Below are positions 37,728-46,731 of a DNA stretch of 64,000 nt, one piece after another (the stretch's first letter is position 1; each line of letters begins with the position of its first letter). The DNA is taken from positions 1 to 64,000 of the forward strand of contig NZ_JACOPH010000004.1 of assembly GCF_014287635.1 (NCBI RefSeq). Direction: 5' to 3'. Both the position numbers and the translations under genes were made by a program. The DNA is from Roseburia zhanii (GTDB lineage Bacteria; Bacillota; Clostridia; Lachnospirales; Lachnospiraceae). The notes under the pieces were generated by a model. It worked only from the letters and a program-made list of their open reading frames with translations. It did no database searches and had not been told where the DNA came from.

Positions 37728-38117
37728 TCACCTCCTTTTTCGCTTTTTTAAAATCGCTTTATGAAGAAACGGCTGCGCATAGGCAGCTATTTTCAACCCT
37801 ATTACTCCGACAAATGCGGCAATGGGATCTCCTATATGGAAATAACTGATCACTACAAATACGATCACAACTACCAGATAGCGGAGCAGTGACATTGTGA
37901 TCAGTCTGCCCTGACTGCTGCCGATACTGACAGCATCTTCAATGACGACCGCCATATGGATCGCCATTCCAACCGCCAAAAGAACACCGATCCACAATCC
38001 TATGGAATAGGATAACTTATCCTTCACAAACCAGATACCGGTAATTTGTACCAGTATCCCATAGATCAGTATTCCTAAAATCAGTTCCGGCAATACTTTA
38101 TTGAGTCTTTTTAACAT
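37728..38117 (-). CDS. atpI: ATP synthase subunit I-like membrane protein
   Basis: A 129-residue protein with four hydrophobic segments (about 9-30, 38-57, 72-92, 96-116), starting MLKRLNKVLPEL. Its position directly before atpB is that of AtpI/UncI, which helps c-ring assembly. AGGGA lies 8 bases before the ATG at 38117, inside the end of the preceding gene. Sequence conservation in this family is low, so the call rests mainly on position and topology. Confidence 0.75.
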   Translation of the reverse strand: MLKRLNKVLPELILGILIYGILVQITGIWFVKDKLSYSIGLWIGVLLAVGMAIHMAVVIEDAVSIGSSQGRLITMSLLRYLVVVIVFVVISYFHIGDPIAAFVGVIGLKIAAYAQPFLHKAILKKRKRR

Positions 38118-38349
38118 GCTTTGTATCCCTGTCGCTTTCCTGCTCAAATATTTTCTTTGCCATGATATAAACATTCCGGAATCCGGCAAGTGCCCCTATG
38201 ATAAAAAGCGGGATCACAATGATCATCATATCAAATTTTTTTCCAATATATACACCTAACAGCGTACACATAAAGATCGGCACGATCATATTGATCCCAA
38301 ACTGGGTGATCATGGCAATGGATTGATATACATTTTTTTTGTATTTCAT
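38098..38349 (-). CDS. AtpZ/AtpI-type Fo accessory protein
   Basis: An 83-residue protein with two membrane helices (about 10-33 and 40-62) joined by GVYIGKKFD. This YIGKKxD hairpin is the mark of the F0F1-ATPase subunit AtpZ/putative Ca2+/Mg2+ transporter family (PF09527). It heads the atp part of the operon and overlaps atpI by 20 bases. Confidence 0.8.
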   Translation of the reverse strand: MKYKKNVYQSIAMITQFGINMIVPIFMCTLLGVYIGKKFDMMIIVIPLFIIGALAGFRNVYIMAKKIFEQESDRDTKHVKKTQ

Positions 38350-38364
38350 AATATTCCCCGCAGA

Positions 38365-38856
38365 TCACACATGCAGACAGATATCTCTGTCTGTATGCTC
38401 ATACTTATAGTAACGCACCCCCGCCGCATCAAACATCCGCTTTGATGCAATGACCGGTGGTGTATGTGCATATTTGTCACTATCGTAAATGATTGTCTTT
38501 ATCCCAGCCTGAATAATTGCTTTTGCACACTCATTGCATGGAAATAAAGATACATACAGCTTTGCTCCTTCTAAGCTGCCGCCTCTGTAATTTAATATGG
38601 CATTCAGCTCACTGTGCGTTGTATAAAGATATTTGTTATCTAACGGTTCGCCCTCTCTTGCCCATGGAAAAGCATCATCCGAACAGCCTAGAGGGAATCC
38701 GTTATATCCCATTGACAATATCTTATTATCTTCACTTACAATACAGGCTCCTACCTGTGTATTCGGGTCTTTCGAACGCATGGAAGAAAGCATTGCCACT
38801 CCCATGAAATATTCATCCCAACTGATATAATCCTGTCTTTTATCGCTCAAAAGCAT
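38365..38856 (-). CDS. dCMP deaminase (ComEB-like)
   Basis: A 163-residue zinc deaminase that converts dCMP to dUMP for thymidylate synthesis. Zinc ligands and catalytic residue: HSELNAI (His-x-Glu) and LFPCNECAK (Cys-x-x-Cys). The N-terminal SWDEYFMGVAMLSSMRSKDP and CIVSEDNKILSMGYNGFP stretches are family features. It sits between upp and atp genes, a common Clostridia order. Confidence 0.92.
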   Translation of the reverse strand: MLLSDKRQDYISWDEYFMGVAMLSSMRSKDPNTQVGACIVSEDNKILSMGYNGFPLGCSDDAFPWAREGEPLDNKYLYTTHSELNAILNYRGGSLEGAKLYVSLFPCNECAKAIIQAGIKTIIYDSDKYAHTPPVIASKRMFDAAGVRYYKYEHTDRDICLHV

Positions 38857-38876
38857 CCGCCTCCTTGTGATCAGTC

Positions 38877-39506
38877 TTATTTTGTACCAAAGATACGGTC
38901 ACCTGCATCTCCTAAGCCCGGTACAATATAGCAGTTTTCATTTAAATGATCATCTAATGCCCCGATATAAACATCTACATCAGGATGTGCCTCCTGCATT
39001 CTCTTGACACCTTCCGGTGCTGCAATAATGCACATTAAACGTATATTCTTTACGCCCTTGTCTTTTAACATCTGGATCGCTGCTACGGAAGAACCACCTG
39101 TTGCAAGCATTGGATCTACAACAAATACTTCTCTTTCCGAACAGTCTTCCGGTAATTTACAATAATATTCCACCGGCTCTTTTGTATCAGGATCACGATA
39201 TAATCCGATGTGGCCTACTTTTGCAGCCGGGATCAGATTTAACATACCGTCTACCATACCAAGTCCTGCACGCAGGATCGGTACAACTGCTAATTTCTTA
39301 CCCTGTAATTCCTTTACGGTTGTCTTACAGATTGGTGTCTGGATCTCCACATCTGTTAATTTTAAATCTCTCGTTGCTTCGTAACACATCAGCATTGCAA
39401 TCTCACTGACTAATGTACGGAAATCTTTTGAACCTGTCTCTACTCTCCTTATCCATCCGATCTTATGCTGGATCAATGGATGATCCATAACGACTACTTT
39501 TGACAT
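38877..39506 (-). CDS. upp: uracil phosphoribosyltransferase
   Basis: A 209-residue enzyme that salvages uracil with PRPP to UMP. Landmarks: [14 protein letters not shown] near the start, [14 protein letters not shown], the PRPP loop [12 protein letters not shown] and the uracil-binding end [15 protein letters not shown] at 39506 is 7 bases from AAGGAG; an ATG at 39512 overlapping the previous stop is nearly on the ribosome site. Confidence 0.95.
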   Translation of the reverse strand: MSKVVVMDHPLIQHKIGWIRRVETGSKDFRTLVSEIAMLMCYEATRDLKLTDVEIQTPICKTTVKELQGKKLAVVPILRAGLGMVDGMLNLIPAAKVGHIGLYRDPDTKEPVEYYCKLPEDCSEREVFVVDPMLATGGSSVAAIQMLKDKGVKNIRLMCIIAAPEGVKRMQEAHPDVDVYIGALDDHLNENCYIVPGLGDAGDRIFGTK

Positions 39507-39508
39507 AT

Positions 39509-39961
39509 TCATTCTCCTTCGTTTAAAATATTTACGAATTTTCTAATGGATGATGATAACATCTCATAACATAACCCATACATCTGAAGTGTTCCCCCAT
39601 AAGGATCTGCTATTTCTAATTCATCTCCCACATATTCTGTTAAAACATATACTTCAATCCCCTTAGCTTCCGGGAACATCTCTAATACCTTCTGCTGCTG
39701 TTTTTTCTCCATGGTCAGTATCAGGGTATTTTCTTCTAGATCTTCGGCTGTAAGCGGCTGCGACATATATCCTTCTGTCGGAAGTCCGTTGCTTATCATA
39801 ACTGCTTCTGCCTTCTGGTTCAATGGTTCTGGAAATAACACGACTAACCCTCTGGGCAGGATCTCAATCTGCTTACCGGGAAGCATGTCTTTTAATATAC
39901 CTGCTGCCATGGGTGCCCTGCAAGTTCCATTTTCTGCTACAAAAATAATCTTATTATACAA
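39509..39961 (-). CDS. LMW phosphatase-fold protein lacking the catalytic cysteine
   Basis: A 150-residue protein of the low-molecular-weight phosphotyrosine/arginine phosphatase family. The usual loop is CxGNxCRSP; here it reads AENGTCRAP, so the nucleophilic first Cys is Ala (residue 9), although the Arg and the general-acid motif DPYGG are kept. Its place between tsaC and upp is that of YwlE, the protein-arginine phosphatase in Bacillus. It may bind phosphorylated ligands without hydrolysis, or act as a regulator. It overlaps the upp start region. Confidence 0.8.
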   Translation of the reverse strand: MYNKIIFVAENGTCRAPMAAGILKDMLPGKQIEILPRGLVVLFPEPLNQKAEAVMISNGLPTEGYMSQPLTAEDLEENTLILTMEKKQQQKVLEMFPEAKGIEVYVLTEYVGDELEIADPYGGTLQMYGLCYEMLSSSIRKFVNILNEGE

Positions 39962-39984
39962 TTTGCTTCCCCCTGCTGCTCCTG

Positions 39985-41034
39985 TTATACCGTAAGTACC
40001 TGATGTCCTGCTGCTTTCAATAGACGGTTCATGATTGCCTGTCCGATCCTCGGTGTTGCAAAACTTTCAGAATAGATAACATCTACATCTGCTTCATCAA
40101 ATTCTCTTAGCAGTTTGTATAAGTGTCTTGCGATCGCATCCTCATCTTCTCTGGCTCCGATACTTAGAACCATATCCCCACGGTAAGATGCAACCGTTTC
40201 ATCGGTTCCTATGATCCCGACTTTTTTACCTTCTGAATGCATAGCATCTGTCAGTTCATTGATCTTATCCACAACAGCACACTTTGCCCCATCTATTAAC
40301 ATAAGATTGGCTTTTGGCGCATAATGGCGGTACTTCATGCCCGGCGCTTTCGGTTTTTTTGTGGAATCTGCTGCAATGATCCCCGGATCTGTCTGGACAG
40401 TTCCGATCACTGCTTCTAACATTTCTTTTGTAATATAACCCGGCCGTAAGATCATCGGTATCTTCTCTGTCAGATCGATGATCGTCGATTCGATCCCGAT
40501 ACCGACTTCACCGCCATCTAAGATCATCGGTATTCTTCCGCCTAGATCCTCTGCGACATGTTCTGCTAACGTCGGACTCGGTCTGCCGGAAGTATTGGCA
40601 CTCGGAGCTGCGATCAGACAGCCACTCTGCCGGATCAGTTCTAATGCAACCGGGTGATCTGGCATACGGATGGCTACCGTATCCATTCCACCTGTAGTTT
40701 CATACGGTACTTTTTCATTTTTATCAACGATCATGGTAAGTGGTCCCGGCCAGAAAGCGTCTGCTAACTTTTTTGCCTCCTGCGGCACTTTTTTTGCAAT
40801 ATCCTCTAAATCTTCAAACTTTGCTATATGCACGATCAGCGGATTGTCAGAAGGCCGACCTTTCGCTGCATAAATCTTCTTTGAAGCCTGTGGATTCAAT
40901 GCATCCGCACCAAGACCATATACCGTTTCTGTTGGAAATGCTACCAGTTCTCCGCTTCGGATAAGCTGTGCAGCTTCTTCCATTTTCTGATGGTCAACAG
41001 CTTTGCTGTCTATTTTATAAATCTGTGTATTCAT
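39985..41034 (-). CDS. threonylcarbamoyl-AMP synthase (Sua5/YwlC type)
   Basis: A 349-residue enzyme making threonylcarbamoyl-AMP from threonine, bicarbonate and ATP for the t6A tRNA modification. The YrdC domain covers about 10-205 (PTETVYGLGADA, KGRPSDNPLIVHI, SANTSGRPSPT, LRPGYIT) and a C-terminal Sua5 domain follows (GMKYRHYAPKA linker, to the end). The ATG at 41034 has no ribosome site and begins 7 bases after a -10, suggesting a leaderless mRNA. First gene of the atp superoperon. Confidence 0.93.
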   Translation of the reverse strand: MNTQIYKIDSKAVDHQKMEEAAQLIRSGELVAFPTETVYGLGADALNPQASKKIYAAKGRPSDNPLIVHIAKFEDLEDIAKKVPQEAKKLADAFWPGPLTMIVDKNEKVPYETTGGMDTVAIRMPDHPVALELIRQSGCLIAAPSANTSGRPSPTLAEHVAEDLGGRIPMILDGGEVGIGIESTIIDLTEKIPMILRPGYITKEMLEAVIGTVQTDPGIIAADSTKKPKAPGMKYRHYAPKANLMLIDGAKCAVVDKINELTDAMHSEGKKVGIIGTDETVASYRGDMVLSIGAREDEDAIARHLYKLLREFDEADVDVIYSESFATPRIGQAIMNRLLKAAGHQVLTV

Positions 41035-41041
41035 AAACAAC

Positions 41042-41070
41042 AATATACCACATTCATAAAAAAATGTGAA
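41042..41070 (-). promoter_or_regulatory. promoter of the tsaC-upp-atp operon
   Basis: On the minus strand TTCACA (41065-41070), 17 bases, TATATT (41042-41047). Transcription should start at or within a base or two of the ATG at 41034. Confidence 0.6.
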
Positions 41071-41299
41071 GCGTTTTCAAGCGGACAGATGTCTGTCTGC
41101 AAAGAATAATCGTTACTGTTCAGACAACACCTAAACACCTTGCTGTTTAGGTGCGTATGACCGTGATTCGGGCGTGAGCAGCCCCCCTTTTGCGCAGCAA
41201 AATTTAAATGGGGCTGCGAAGTTGCAGTTCGCAGGGATATCTGTGAACTGCAACGGAATAATCCGGTGCTTTACCACACAAACTATATTGTCTTAATCA
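41071..41299. other. intergenic region with four consecutive hairpins
   Basis: No gene seen. Stems: GCGGACAGA / TCTGTCTGC (41081-41100), CACCTAAACA / TGTTTAGGTG (41128-41153), GCAGCCCC / GGGGCTGC enclosing TTTTGC / GCAAAA (41178-41217), and GTTGCAGTTC / GAACTGCAAC (41221-41254). GTTACTGTTCA at 41112-41122 also occurs at 18865. It is a structured divergent intergenic block like that at 18449-18891. Confidence 0.6.
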
Positions 41300-41339
41300 T
41301 GTTGTAATTACAACAGACAATTTCATCAATCTGTTGTAA
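41300..41339 (+). promoter_or_regulatory. palindromic operator upstream of the cupin gene
   Basis: TGTTGTAATTACAACA (41300-41315) is a perfect 16-bp palindrome, and TTACAACAGA / TCTGTTGTAA (41308-41317, 41330-41339) is a second perfect inverted pair using the same word. The regulator is unknown. Confidence 0.6.
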
Positions 41340-41401
41340 AATACAAAATGTACTTTTAGAAAACTTCGGGAGTACATGAAAATGCAAAGGAGGCATACAT
41401 T

Positions 41402-42049
41402 ATGGACAGTGTATTTACGATTGAACAGTTACGCCCTATCAAGGACGGCATGACCATTTCAAGAGATGCAAAACTGGGTACAAAAACTTCTGTTACCTAT
41501 TTTTCCCTTGCAAAAGAAACGTCGATCAGTCAGGAGTGTTACGATATGACATCTGTCTATATCGGTGCATCAGGTACTGCCGATTTTCTGATCGGCGAAC
41601 ACCCAAAAAAGCAGCCTCTTACAGGCGGGGATCTGCTCATTGTACCGGCTGGTACTCTCTGTGGAGTGGAAACTGCATCTGGAAGTATCTATACAGAAAT
41701 CATTATGAAAAAGGAGAATCTTATGAATAGTATGATCAAATCAGGCGAAGTTATGAAACTGAAAGACTTAATTTCTTATGAGGAAGGAAGCATCAGCAAT
41801 CTTGATGTTGTCGGTAATGACAGCATGAAATTCGTGCTTATGGCTTTTGACGAAGGCACAGGCCTTACCCCGCACCGTGCACCGGGCAATGCGATCATTT
41901 TTGCATTGGAAGGAAGTGCAACCATCGGTTACGAAGGCACTGACTATACGATCTCTGCCGGTGAAAATTTCCGTTTCGATAAAAATGGTCTGCATAGTGT
42001 AACTGCAAATGGCAGATTCAAAATGGCATTGTTACTCGTACTTGAATAA
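41402..42049 (+). CDS. bicupin protein
   Basis: A 215-residue protein with two cupin barrels. The second is clear: TPHRAPGNAIIFALEGSATI (about residues 157-176) and the SAGENFRF turn, with one likely metal ligand in PHRAP; several usual His are missing. The first barrel (about 30-105) is more degenerate (GGDLLIVPAGTLCGVETASG). Such proteins are small-molecule binders or isomerases; the substrate is unknown. AAGGAGG precedes the ATG and a palindromic operator lies upstream. Confidence 0.8.
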   Translation: MDSVFTIEQLRPIKDGMTISRDAKLGTKTSVTYFSLAKETSISQECYDMTSVYIGASGTADFLIGEHPKKQPLTGGDLLIVPAGTLCGVETASGSIYTEIIMKKENLMNSMIKSGEVMKLKDLISYEEGSISNLDVVGNDSMKFVLMAFDEGTGLTPHRAPGNAIIFALEGSATIGYEGTDYTISAGENFRFDKNGLHSVTANGRFKMALLLVLE

Positions 42050-42129
42050 GTATCATACCATGGGATTTTGTCATTAAGACAACACCCTGCTTCATACAGT
42101 AAGATAAGAAGTGTCGCAGAGGCTATTGT

Positions 42130-42822
42130 TTGAAAAAGAAAATTGAATTGGGAATGACAGTCATTTTACTTTTTACTGCATTCATATTATCCCGAAAAGA
42201 AGCGATTTCCGCAGTAGAAAGTAAAATGGCAAAAACCGTCAATGAAAACTGTATTGTGATCGATGCCGGACATGGCGGTGACGATCCCGGAAAGATCGGG
42301 ATCAATGGATCTTTAGAAAAAGACATCAATCTGGTCATTGCATACAAATTAAAAAGCCTGCTCGAAAGTCAGGATTATGAAGTCGTGATGACTCGTACAA
42401 CTGCTGACGGTCTGTATACTCCGGGTACGAAAAACATGAAAGTGGAGGATATGCAGAACCGCTGTCAGATCATTACGGAAACGATGCCGGTATTTACGGT
42501 AAGTATCCATCAGAACAGCTACCCCGAAGAATATGTAAAGGGTGCTCAGGTTTTCTTTTACGGACAGTCAAAAGAGGGCGAAAAGCTGGCGAACAAGATT
42601 CAGGAAAGTTTAGTCACAAGGCTTGATCCCGAAAACCACCGCATTGAAAAGGCAAACGAAAGCTATTATCTGCTCAAAAAAACGCCCACTCCGACCGTCA
42701 TCGTGGAATGTGGGTTTTTAAGCAACCAGAGTGAGGCAGAGCTTTTAAATGAGGAAACGTATCAGGATAAGGTTGCTTACGCTGTGATGATGGGGATTTT
42801 GCAGTATTTGGCGAAACCGTGA
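42130..42822 (+). CDS. N-acetylmuramoyl-L-alanine amidase (CwlD-like)
   Basis: A 230-residue amidase_3 enzyme that cuts the bond between muramic acid and L-alanine in peptidoglycan. Membrane/signal segment at about 6-24. Zinc ligands and catalytic residues: VIDAGHGGDDPG, GSLEKDINL, SIHQNSY and VIVECGFLSNQSEA. Size and single-domain form fit CwlD, which makes muramic lactam in spore cortex, but no spore gene is adjacent. It starts at TTG with GAGG 7 bases upstream. Confidence 0.88.
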   Translation: MKKKIELGMTVILLFTAFILSRKEAISAVESKMAKTVNENCIVIDAGHGGDDPGKIGINGSLEKDINLVIAYKLKSLLESQDYEVVMTRTTADGLYTPGTKNMKVEDMQNRCQIITETMPVFTVSIHQNSYPEEYVKGAQVFFYGQSKEGEKLANKIQESLVTRLDPENHRIEKANESYYLLKKTPTPTVIVECGFLSNQSEAELLNEETYQDKVAYAVMMGILQYLAKP

Positions 42823-42948
42823 TGGTTTCGCAATTTTATTTGTAATGGCGATACATTTACCTTAGAAGAAGCATGGAAGGAAATTGACAAAATAAGTGAA
42901 TCCCATCTTGACCTTTTCACATTTTTTGATTATGATAAAGAAAAATAA
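42823..42948 (+). other. orphan coding-like fragment in frame after the amidase stop
   Basis: After the TGA of the amidase the same frame stays open for 41 codons and reads like protein (GDTFTLEEAWKEIDKISESH...FFDYDKEK) before TAA. It has no start of its own. Either a gene remnant or a readthrough extension; a remnant is more likely. Confidence 0.3.
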
Positions 42949-42967
42949 ATAATACGATTTTGCGACG

Positions 42968-42993
42968 AAGCATCCCATAAGGGGTGCTTTTTT
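42968..42993 (+). terminator. intrinsic terminator
   Basis: AGCATCCC, ATAA, GGGGTGCT and six Ts. It separates the amidase from the agmatine genes. Confidence 0.8.
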
Positions 42994-43023
42994 GTTATTA
43001 AAAACGAAAGTGAGGACATCAAT

Positions 43024-43893
43024 ATGAGAAATGTAAAAGTTGCAGCTACACAAATGAGCTGCTCATGGGATGAAAAAGAAACACTTGACAAAGCAGAACG
43101 CCTAGTACGTGAAGCTGCCCAAAAAGGAGCACAGATCATTTTGTTACAGGAATTATTTGAGCATCCGTATTTCTGTCAGCACCATAACTTTGACTATGCA
43201 GAACTAGCCACTCCTCTGCATGAAAATCCTGCTGTACTGCGTTTCCAGAAAGTGGCCGCAGAATTAAAAGTCGTGATTCCGGTCTGCTTTTTTGAACGTG
43301 CCGGAAACAAAGCATTTAACAGCGTTGCCATGATCGATGCTGATGGCAGTATTCTTGGCGTATACCATAAAACACATATTCCTGACGGTGTTCCTTACGC
43401 TGAAAAATTCTATTTCACACCCGGCGATACCGGATTTATCGTCTGGAACACAGCCTATGCAAAGATTGGTCTTGGTATCTGCTGGGATCAGTGGTTCCCG
43501 GAAACAGCCAGATGCCTTGCCTTAAAGGGTGCGGAAATGCTTCTTTTCCCGACTGCGATCGGTAGTGAACTCTATCTTCCGTTAGACTCGAAAGACCACT
43601 GGCAGAGATGTATGCAGGGACATGCTGCTGCAAATATCATGCCGGTTATCGCTTCTAACCGCATCGGAACAGAAAAAGATGAGATCCACAATACAGAACT
43701 TACTTTTTATGGTTCTTCGTTTATTACAGATGAAACCGGTGCAAAGATCGCAGAGGCAAACCGTACTGACGAAACGGTCTTAGTTGCTGAATTTGACTTA
43801 GATGCGATTGCCCTGAAACGCCGCCAGTGGGGTGTATTCCGCGACCGTCGTCCGGAAATGTATCAGACATTATTGACACATGGTGAATGTTAG
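43024..43893 (+). CDS. aguB: N-carbamoylputrescine amidase
   Basis: A 289-residue nitrilase-fold enzyme that hydrolyses N-carbamoylputrescine to putrescine, CO2 and ammonia. Catalytic triad: Glu in LLQELFEHPYF, Lys in YHKTHIPDG and Cys in GLGICWDQWFPE. SKDHWQRCMQGHAAANI is specific to the AguB branch. It overlaps or abuts aguA, the previous step in the pathway, so both are made together. Confidence 0.94.
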   Translation: MRNVKVAATQMSCSWDEKETLDKAERLVREAAQKGAQIILLQELFEHPYFCQHHNFDYAELATPLHENPAVLRFQKVAAELKVVIPVCFFERAGNKAFNSVAMIDADGSILGVYHKTHIPDGVPYAEKFYFTPGDTGFIVWNTAYAKIGLGICWDQWFPETARCLALKGAEMLLFPTAIGSELYLPLDSKDHWQRCMQGHAAANIMPVIASNRIGTEKDEIHNTELTFYGSSFITDETGAKIAEANRTDETVLVAEFDLDAIALKRRQWGVFRDRRPEMYQTLLTHGEC

Positions 43894-43904
43894 GGGGGAT
43901 TGCT

Positions 43905-45011
43905 ATGGCAAAACGAATAACTGATTCTACACCAAAAACAGATGGATTCCGTATGCCTGCCGAATTTGAACCACAGGATAAGATCTGGATGATCTGGCCG
44001 GAACGGACAGATAACTGGCGTGACGGTGCAAAGCCTGCCCAGCAGGCTTATGCGATGGTTGCAAAAGCAATCTCTGCATTTGAACCTGTCAATATGCTTG
44101 TATCATCTGCACAGTATGCTAATTGCAGAAATCAGCTTCCGCCTGAGATCACAGTCATTGAAATGTCTACGAATGACGCATGGGCAAGGGACTGTGGTCC
44201 AAGTTTTCTTGTCAATGACCATGGGGATCTAAGAGCCTGTGACTGGACATTTAATGCATGGGGCGGTCTGACAGACGGTTTATATTTTCCATGGGATAAA
44301 GATGATATGGTTGCACGAAAGATCTGTGAATTAGAACATGTTGATTCTTACCGTACGAATGATTTTGTATTAGAAGGCGGTTCCTTCCATGTCGATGGGG
44401 AAGGAACCGTCCTGACTACGGAAATGTGTCTGTTAAGTGCGGGACGCAACCCTTCACTTAGTAAAGGTGAAATCGAACAGAAACTCTGCGAATACCTAAA
44501 CTGCAGCAAAGTCCTCTGGTTAAAAGACGGCATCGATCCAGACGAAACAAATGGACATATCGACGATGTTGCCTGTTTTATCCGTCCCGGAGAAGCTGCC
44601 TGTATTTATACAGAAGATAAATCCCACCCATTTTACAGACAGTCGCAGGATGCTTACCACCGGCTCTTAAAAATGACAGATGCAAAAGGCAGGAAATTAA
44701 AAGTCCATAAGATCTGCTGCACCAAAGAACCTGTCCGGCTTGGCAACTTTATGATCGACAAGACTTCTGACAGCATCGGCCGTCCTGCCGGCGAACTCTG
44801 TATCGCATCTTATCTGAACTTTCTGATCGTAAATGGCGGTGTGATCGTACCACAGTATGACGATGCAAATGACGCTCTTGCACTTGAACAGATCCAGTCC
44901 CTTTTCCCCGACAGAAAAGCCGTTGGTGTCATGACAAGAGAGATCGTCTATGGCGGTGGCAATATCCACTGTATCACGCAACAGCAGCCTGCCATCAGTT
45001 CAGATATTTGA
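43905..45011 (+). CDS. aguA: agmatine deiminase
   Basis: A 368-residue enzyme converting agmatine to N-carbamoylputrescine and ammonia. Landmarks: EFEPQDKIWMIWPERTDNWR start, NDAWARDCGP, VLEGGSFHVDGEGT, NGHIDDVACF with the catalytic His, and the C-terminal GGGNIHCITQQQP with the nucleophilic Cys. The ATG at 43905 has GGGGGG 6-7 bases upstream; an ATG at 43887 lies before the aguB stop. No agmatine/putrescine antiporter is adjacent, so agmatine probably comes from other uptake or arginine decarboxylation. Confidence 0.95.
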   Translation: MAKRITDSTPKTDGFRMPAEFEPQDKIWMIWPERTDNWRDGAKPAQQAYAMVAKAISAFEPVNMLVSSAQYANCRNQLPPEITVIEMSTNDAWARDCGPSFLVNDHGDLRACDWTFNAWGGLTDGLYFPWDKDDMVARKICELEHVDSYRTNDFVLEGGSFHVDGEGTVLTTEMCLLSAGRNPSLSKGEIEQKLCEYLNCSKVLWLKDGIDPDETNGHIDDVACFIRPGEAACIYTEDKSHPFYRQSQDAYHRLLKMTDAKGRKLKVHKICCTKEPVRLGNFMIDKTSDSIGRPAGELCIASYLNFLIVNGGVIVPQYDDANDALALEQIQSLFPDRKAVGVMTREIVYGGGNIHCITQQQPAISSDI

Positions 45012-46731
45012 TCGCAGTGTCCCAAAGACTTGCATCATCAAATCCTAACTTCCAGAAAGCCACACCTGCCAGACCATTGTCTGTAGCTGCCTGCAATTTC
45101 AATTCTAAGGATCTGGTGTCCTCTAACCAGATCTTATAGGTGACACCATCGTTGACATATTCGGCATAATATTGTCCGTCCTCGTCAGACCATGTTGGTT
45201 CTACACCGTTGGCGGATACCATATTCCATGCCTCCTGCATACCAACTGCCTGGGAAGACAGCTCATATGGCACATAATCTTCGGATGCTGCCTCAACGTC
45301 TTCTCCGGCATCTTTTGGTGTCAGTGCCCATACCCTTGTATACAGCGGTGCGGCAAGGATCACCTGCTCTGCCGGAACTTCTTTTAACGTATCTTCAATT
45401 CCCTGGTTTACAAAACCGATCGAAGCTACAGAACCTTCATCAGAACCTGCATAATGTTCATCATATCCCATGATGATCACATAGTCTGCAAAATTCGCCT
45501 GCTCCTTTCTATCATAAAACAGGTTATATTCCATCGGTACATAATTATCTACAGACAATACAATGCCGTTATTTTCACATTTTAAGGATAATTCCCTGAT
45601 AAACTGGATATATCCCTCTCCGGCATCTTTTGACAATGCCTCAAAATCCACATTGATCCCATCAAAATTATACTGAATGGCTGCTGCGATCAACTGATTG
45701 ACAACATTGGTACGTTTTGAAGTATGTGTTAAAACTTCGGTCGTATCCACTTCTTCATTTTCTAAATTGCTGACAAGCGCCCATACTTCCACTCCCTGAC
45801 TATGACAATAATCTACATAATCTGCACTTGCCAGATTCATAAGGTTTCCATCGTTGTCATTTAAGTAAAACCATGTCGGAGAGATCACATTTAACCCCTT
45901 TGTATTTGAGATCACATTAGCAACCGTACTGTTTGCATCTGTTGTCGTCACCTGATGCCAGCCCATATTGATCTTATGGTCTTTTAAAATATGGGAAAAT
46001 TCTTCTTTGACCGGTGAATGTTTATAACCTTTTTCTTCTTCTTTTCCTAACTTTTTCTGCTGCACATAACCGATGACACCCTTGCTTGTGGCAACTTTAT
46101 CCCAGTTATCTCCGCTCTCTAAGATCGTTAAAACATCATCTTTTTCAACTTCTGCTAAAATAGGACTCTTGATCCCGCCTCTGTAACGAACCTGTGTCGC
46201 CTTCTTTACCGCTGCCGTTTTCGCTTTTGCAAAATCTGTCCGCATCACAAGCACATTCGGCTCTGAAAAGAACTGATATGTGATATCCGTAAATTTCTTC
46301 ACGTAATCTACTGCAATGTATGCCGTAGAAGTATCTGCATATACAATCATATAATTTTCCGATTTCTTTTCTTTTGTCACATAATAATCTTTACTGGAAG
46401 CCGACGCTGAAATAACATCTTCCGGTGTTGTATATAACAGGATATTTTCATATCCGTCCCAGTAAAAACGTTCATTAAGCAGATTCTTAACGGTATCATA
46501 ATCAAGATATGCCATACCATCTTTGATCACTGCCTGTGGCTCGATCACTTCATCATTCAATACGATCGCTGCGGATGTATCATTCGTAAGTCCATAGTAT
46601 TCATACAGATCCATCACTTCTTTTGTCGGTGTATATCTATCGATGATTTTTCCTATTATAATAACGAAAATAATAATGATCACAACTGCTGCGATTAAGA
46701 TCACTGACTGCCGCTGTCTTCTACGCTCCAT
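44995..46731 (-). CDS. GH18-family hydrolase with SH3 domain
   Basis: A 578-residue membrane-anchored protein. Membrane helix at about 9-29, a region resembling copper-amine-oxidase-like N domains (about 45-180), an SH3b domain (about 190-245; GDNWDKVATSKGVIGYV) and a GH18 barrel (about 265-578). The catalytic motif DGINVDFE is intact, as in spore cortex hydrolases YaaH/YdhD and chitinases. Likely substrate: peptidoglycan or glucosamine polymer at the surface. Its last 17 bases overlap the tail of aguA on the other strand. Confidence 0.87.
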   Translation of the reverse strand: MERRRQRQSVILIAAVVIIIIFVIIIGKIIDRYTPTKEVMDLYEYYGLTNDTSAAIVLNDEVIEPQAVIKDGMAYLDYDTVKNLLNERFYWDGYENILLYTTPEDVISASASSKDYYVTKEKKSENYMIVYADTSTAYIAVDYVKKFTDITYQFFSEPNVLVMRTDFAKAKTAAVKKATQVRYRGGIKSPILAEVEKDDVLTILESGDNWDKVATSKGVIGYVQQKKLGKEEEKGYKHSPVKEEFSHILKDHKINMGWHQVTTTDANSTVANVISNTKGLNVISPTWFYLNDNDGNLMNLASADYVDYCHSQGVEVWALVSNLENEEVDTTEVLTHTSKRTNVVNQLIAAAIQYNFDGINVDFEALSKDAGEGYIQFIRELSLKCENNGIVLSVDNYVPMEYNLFYDRKEQANFADYVIIMGYDEHYAGSDEGSVASIGFVNQGIEDTLKEVPAEQVILAAPLYTRVWALTPKDAGEDVEAASEDYVPYELSSQAVGMQEAWNMVSANGVEPTWSDEDGQYYAEYVNDGVTYKIWLEDTRSLELKLQAATDNGLAGVAFWKLGFDDASLWDTAIKYLN

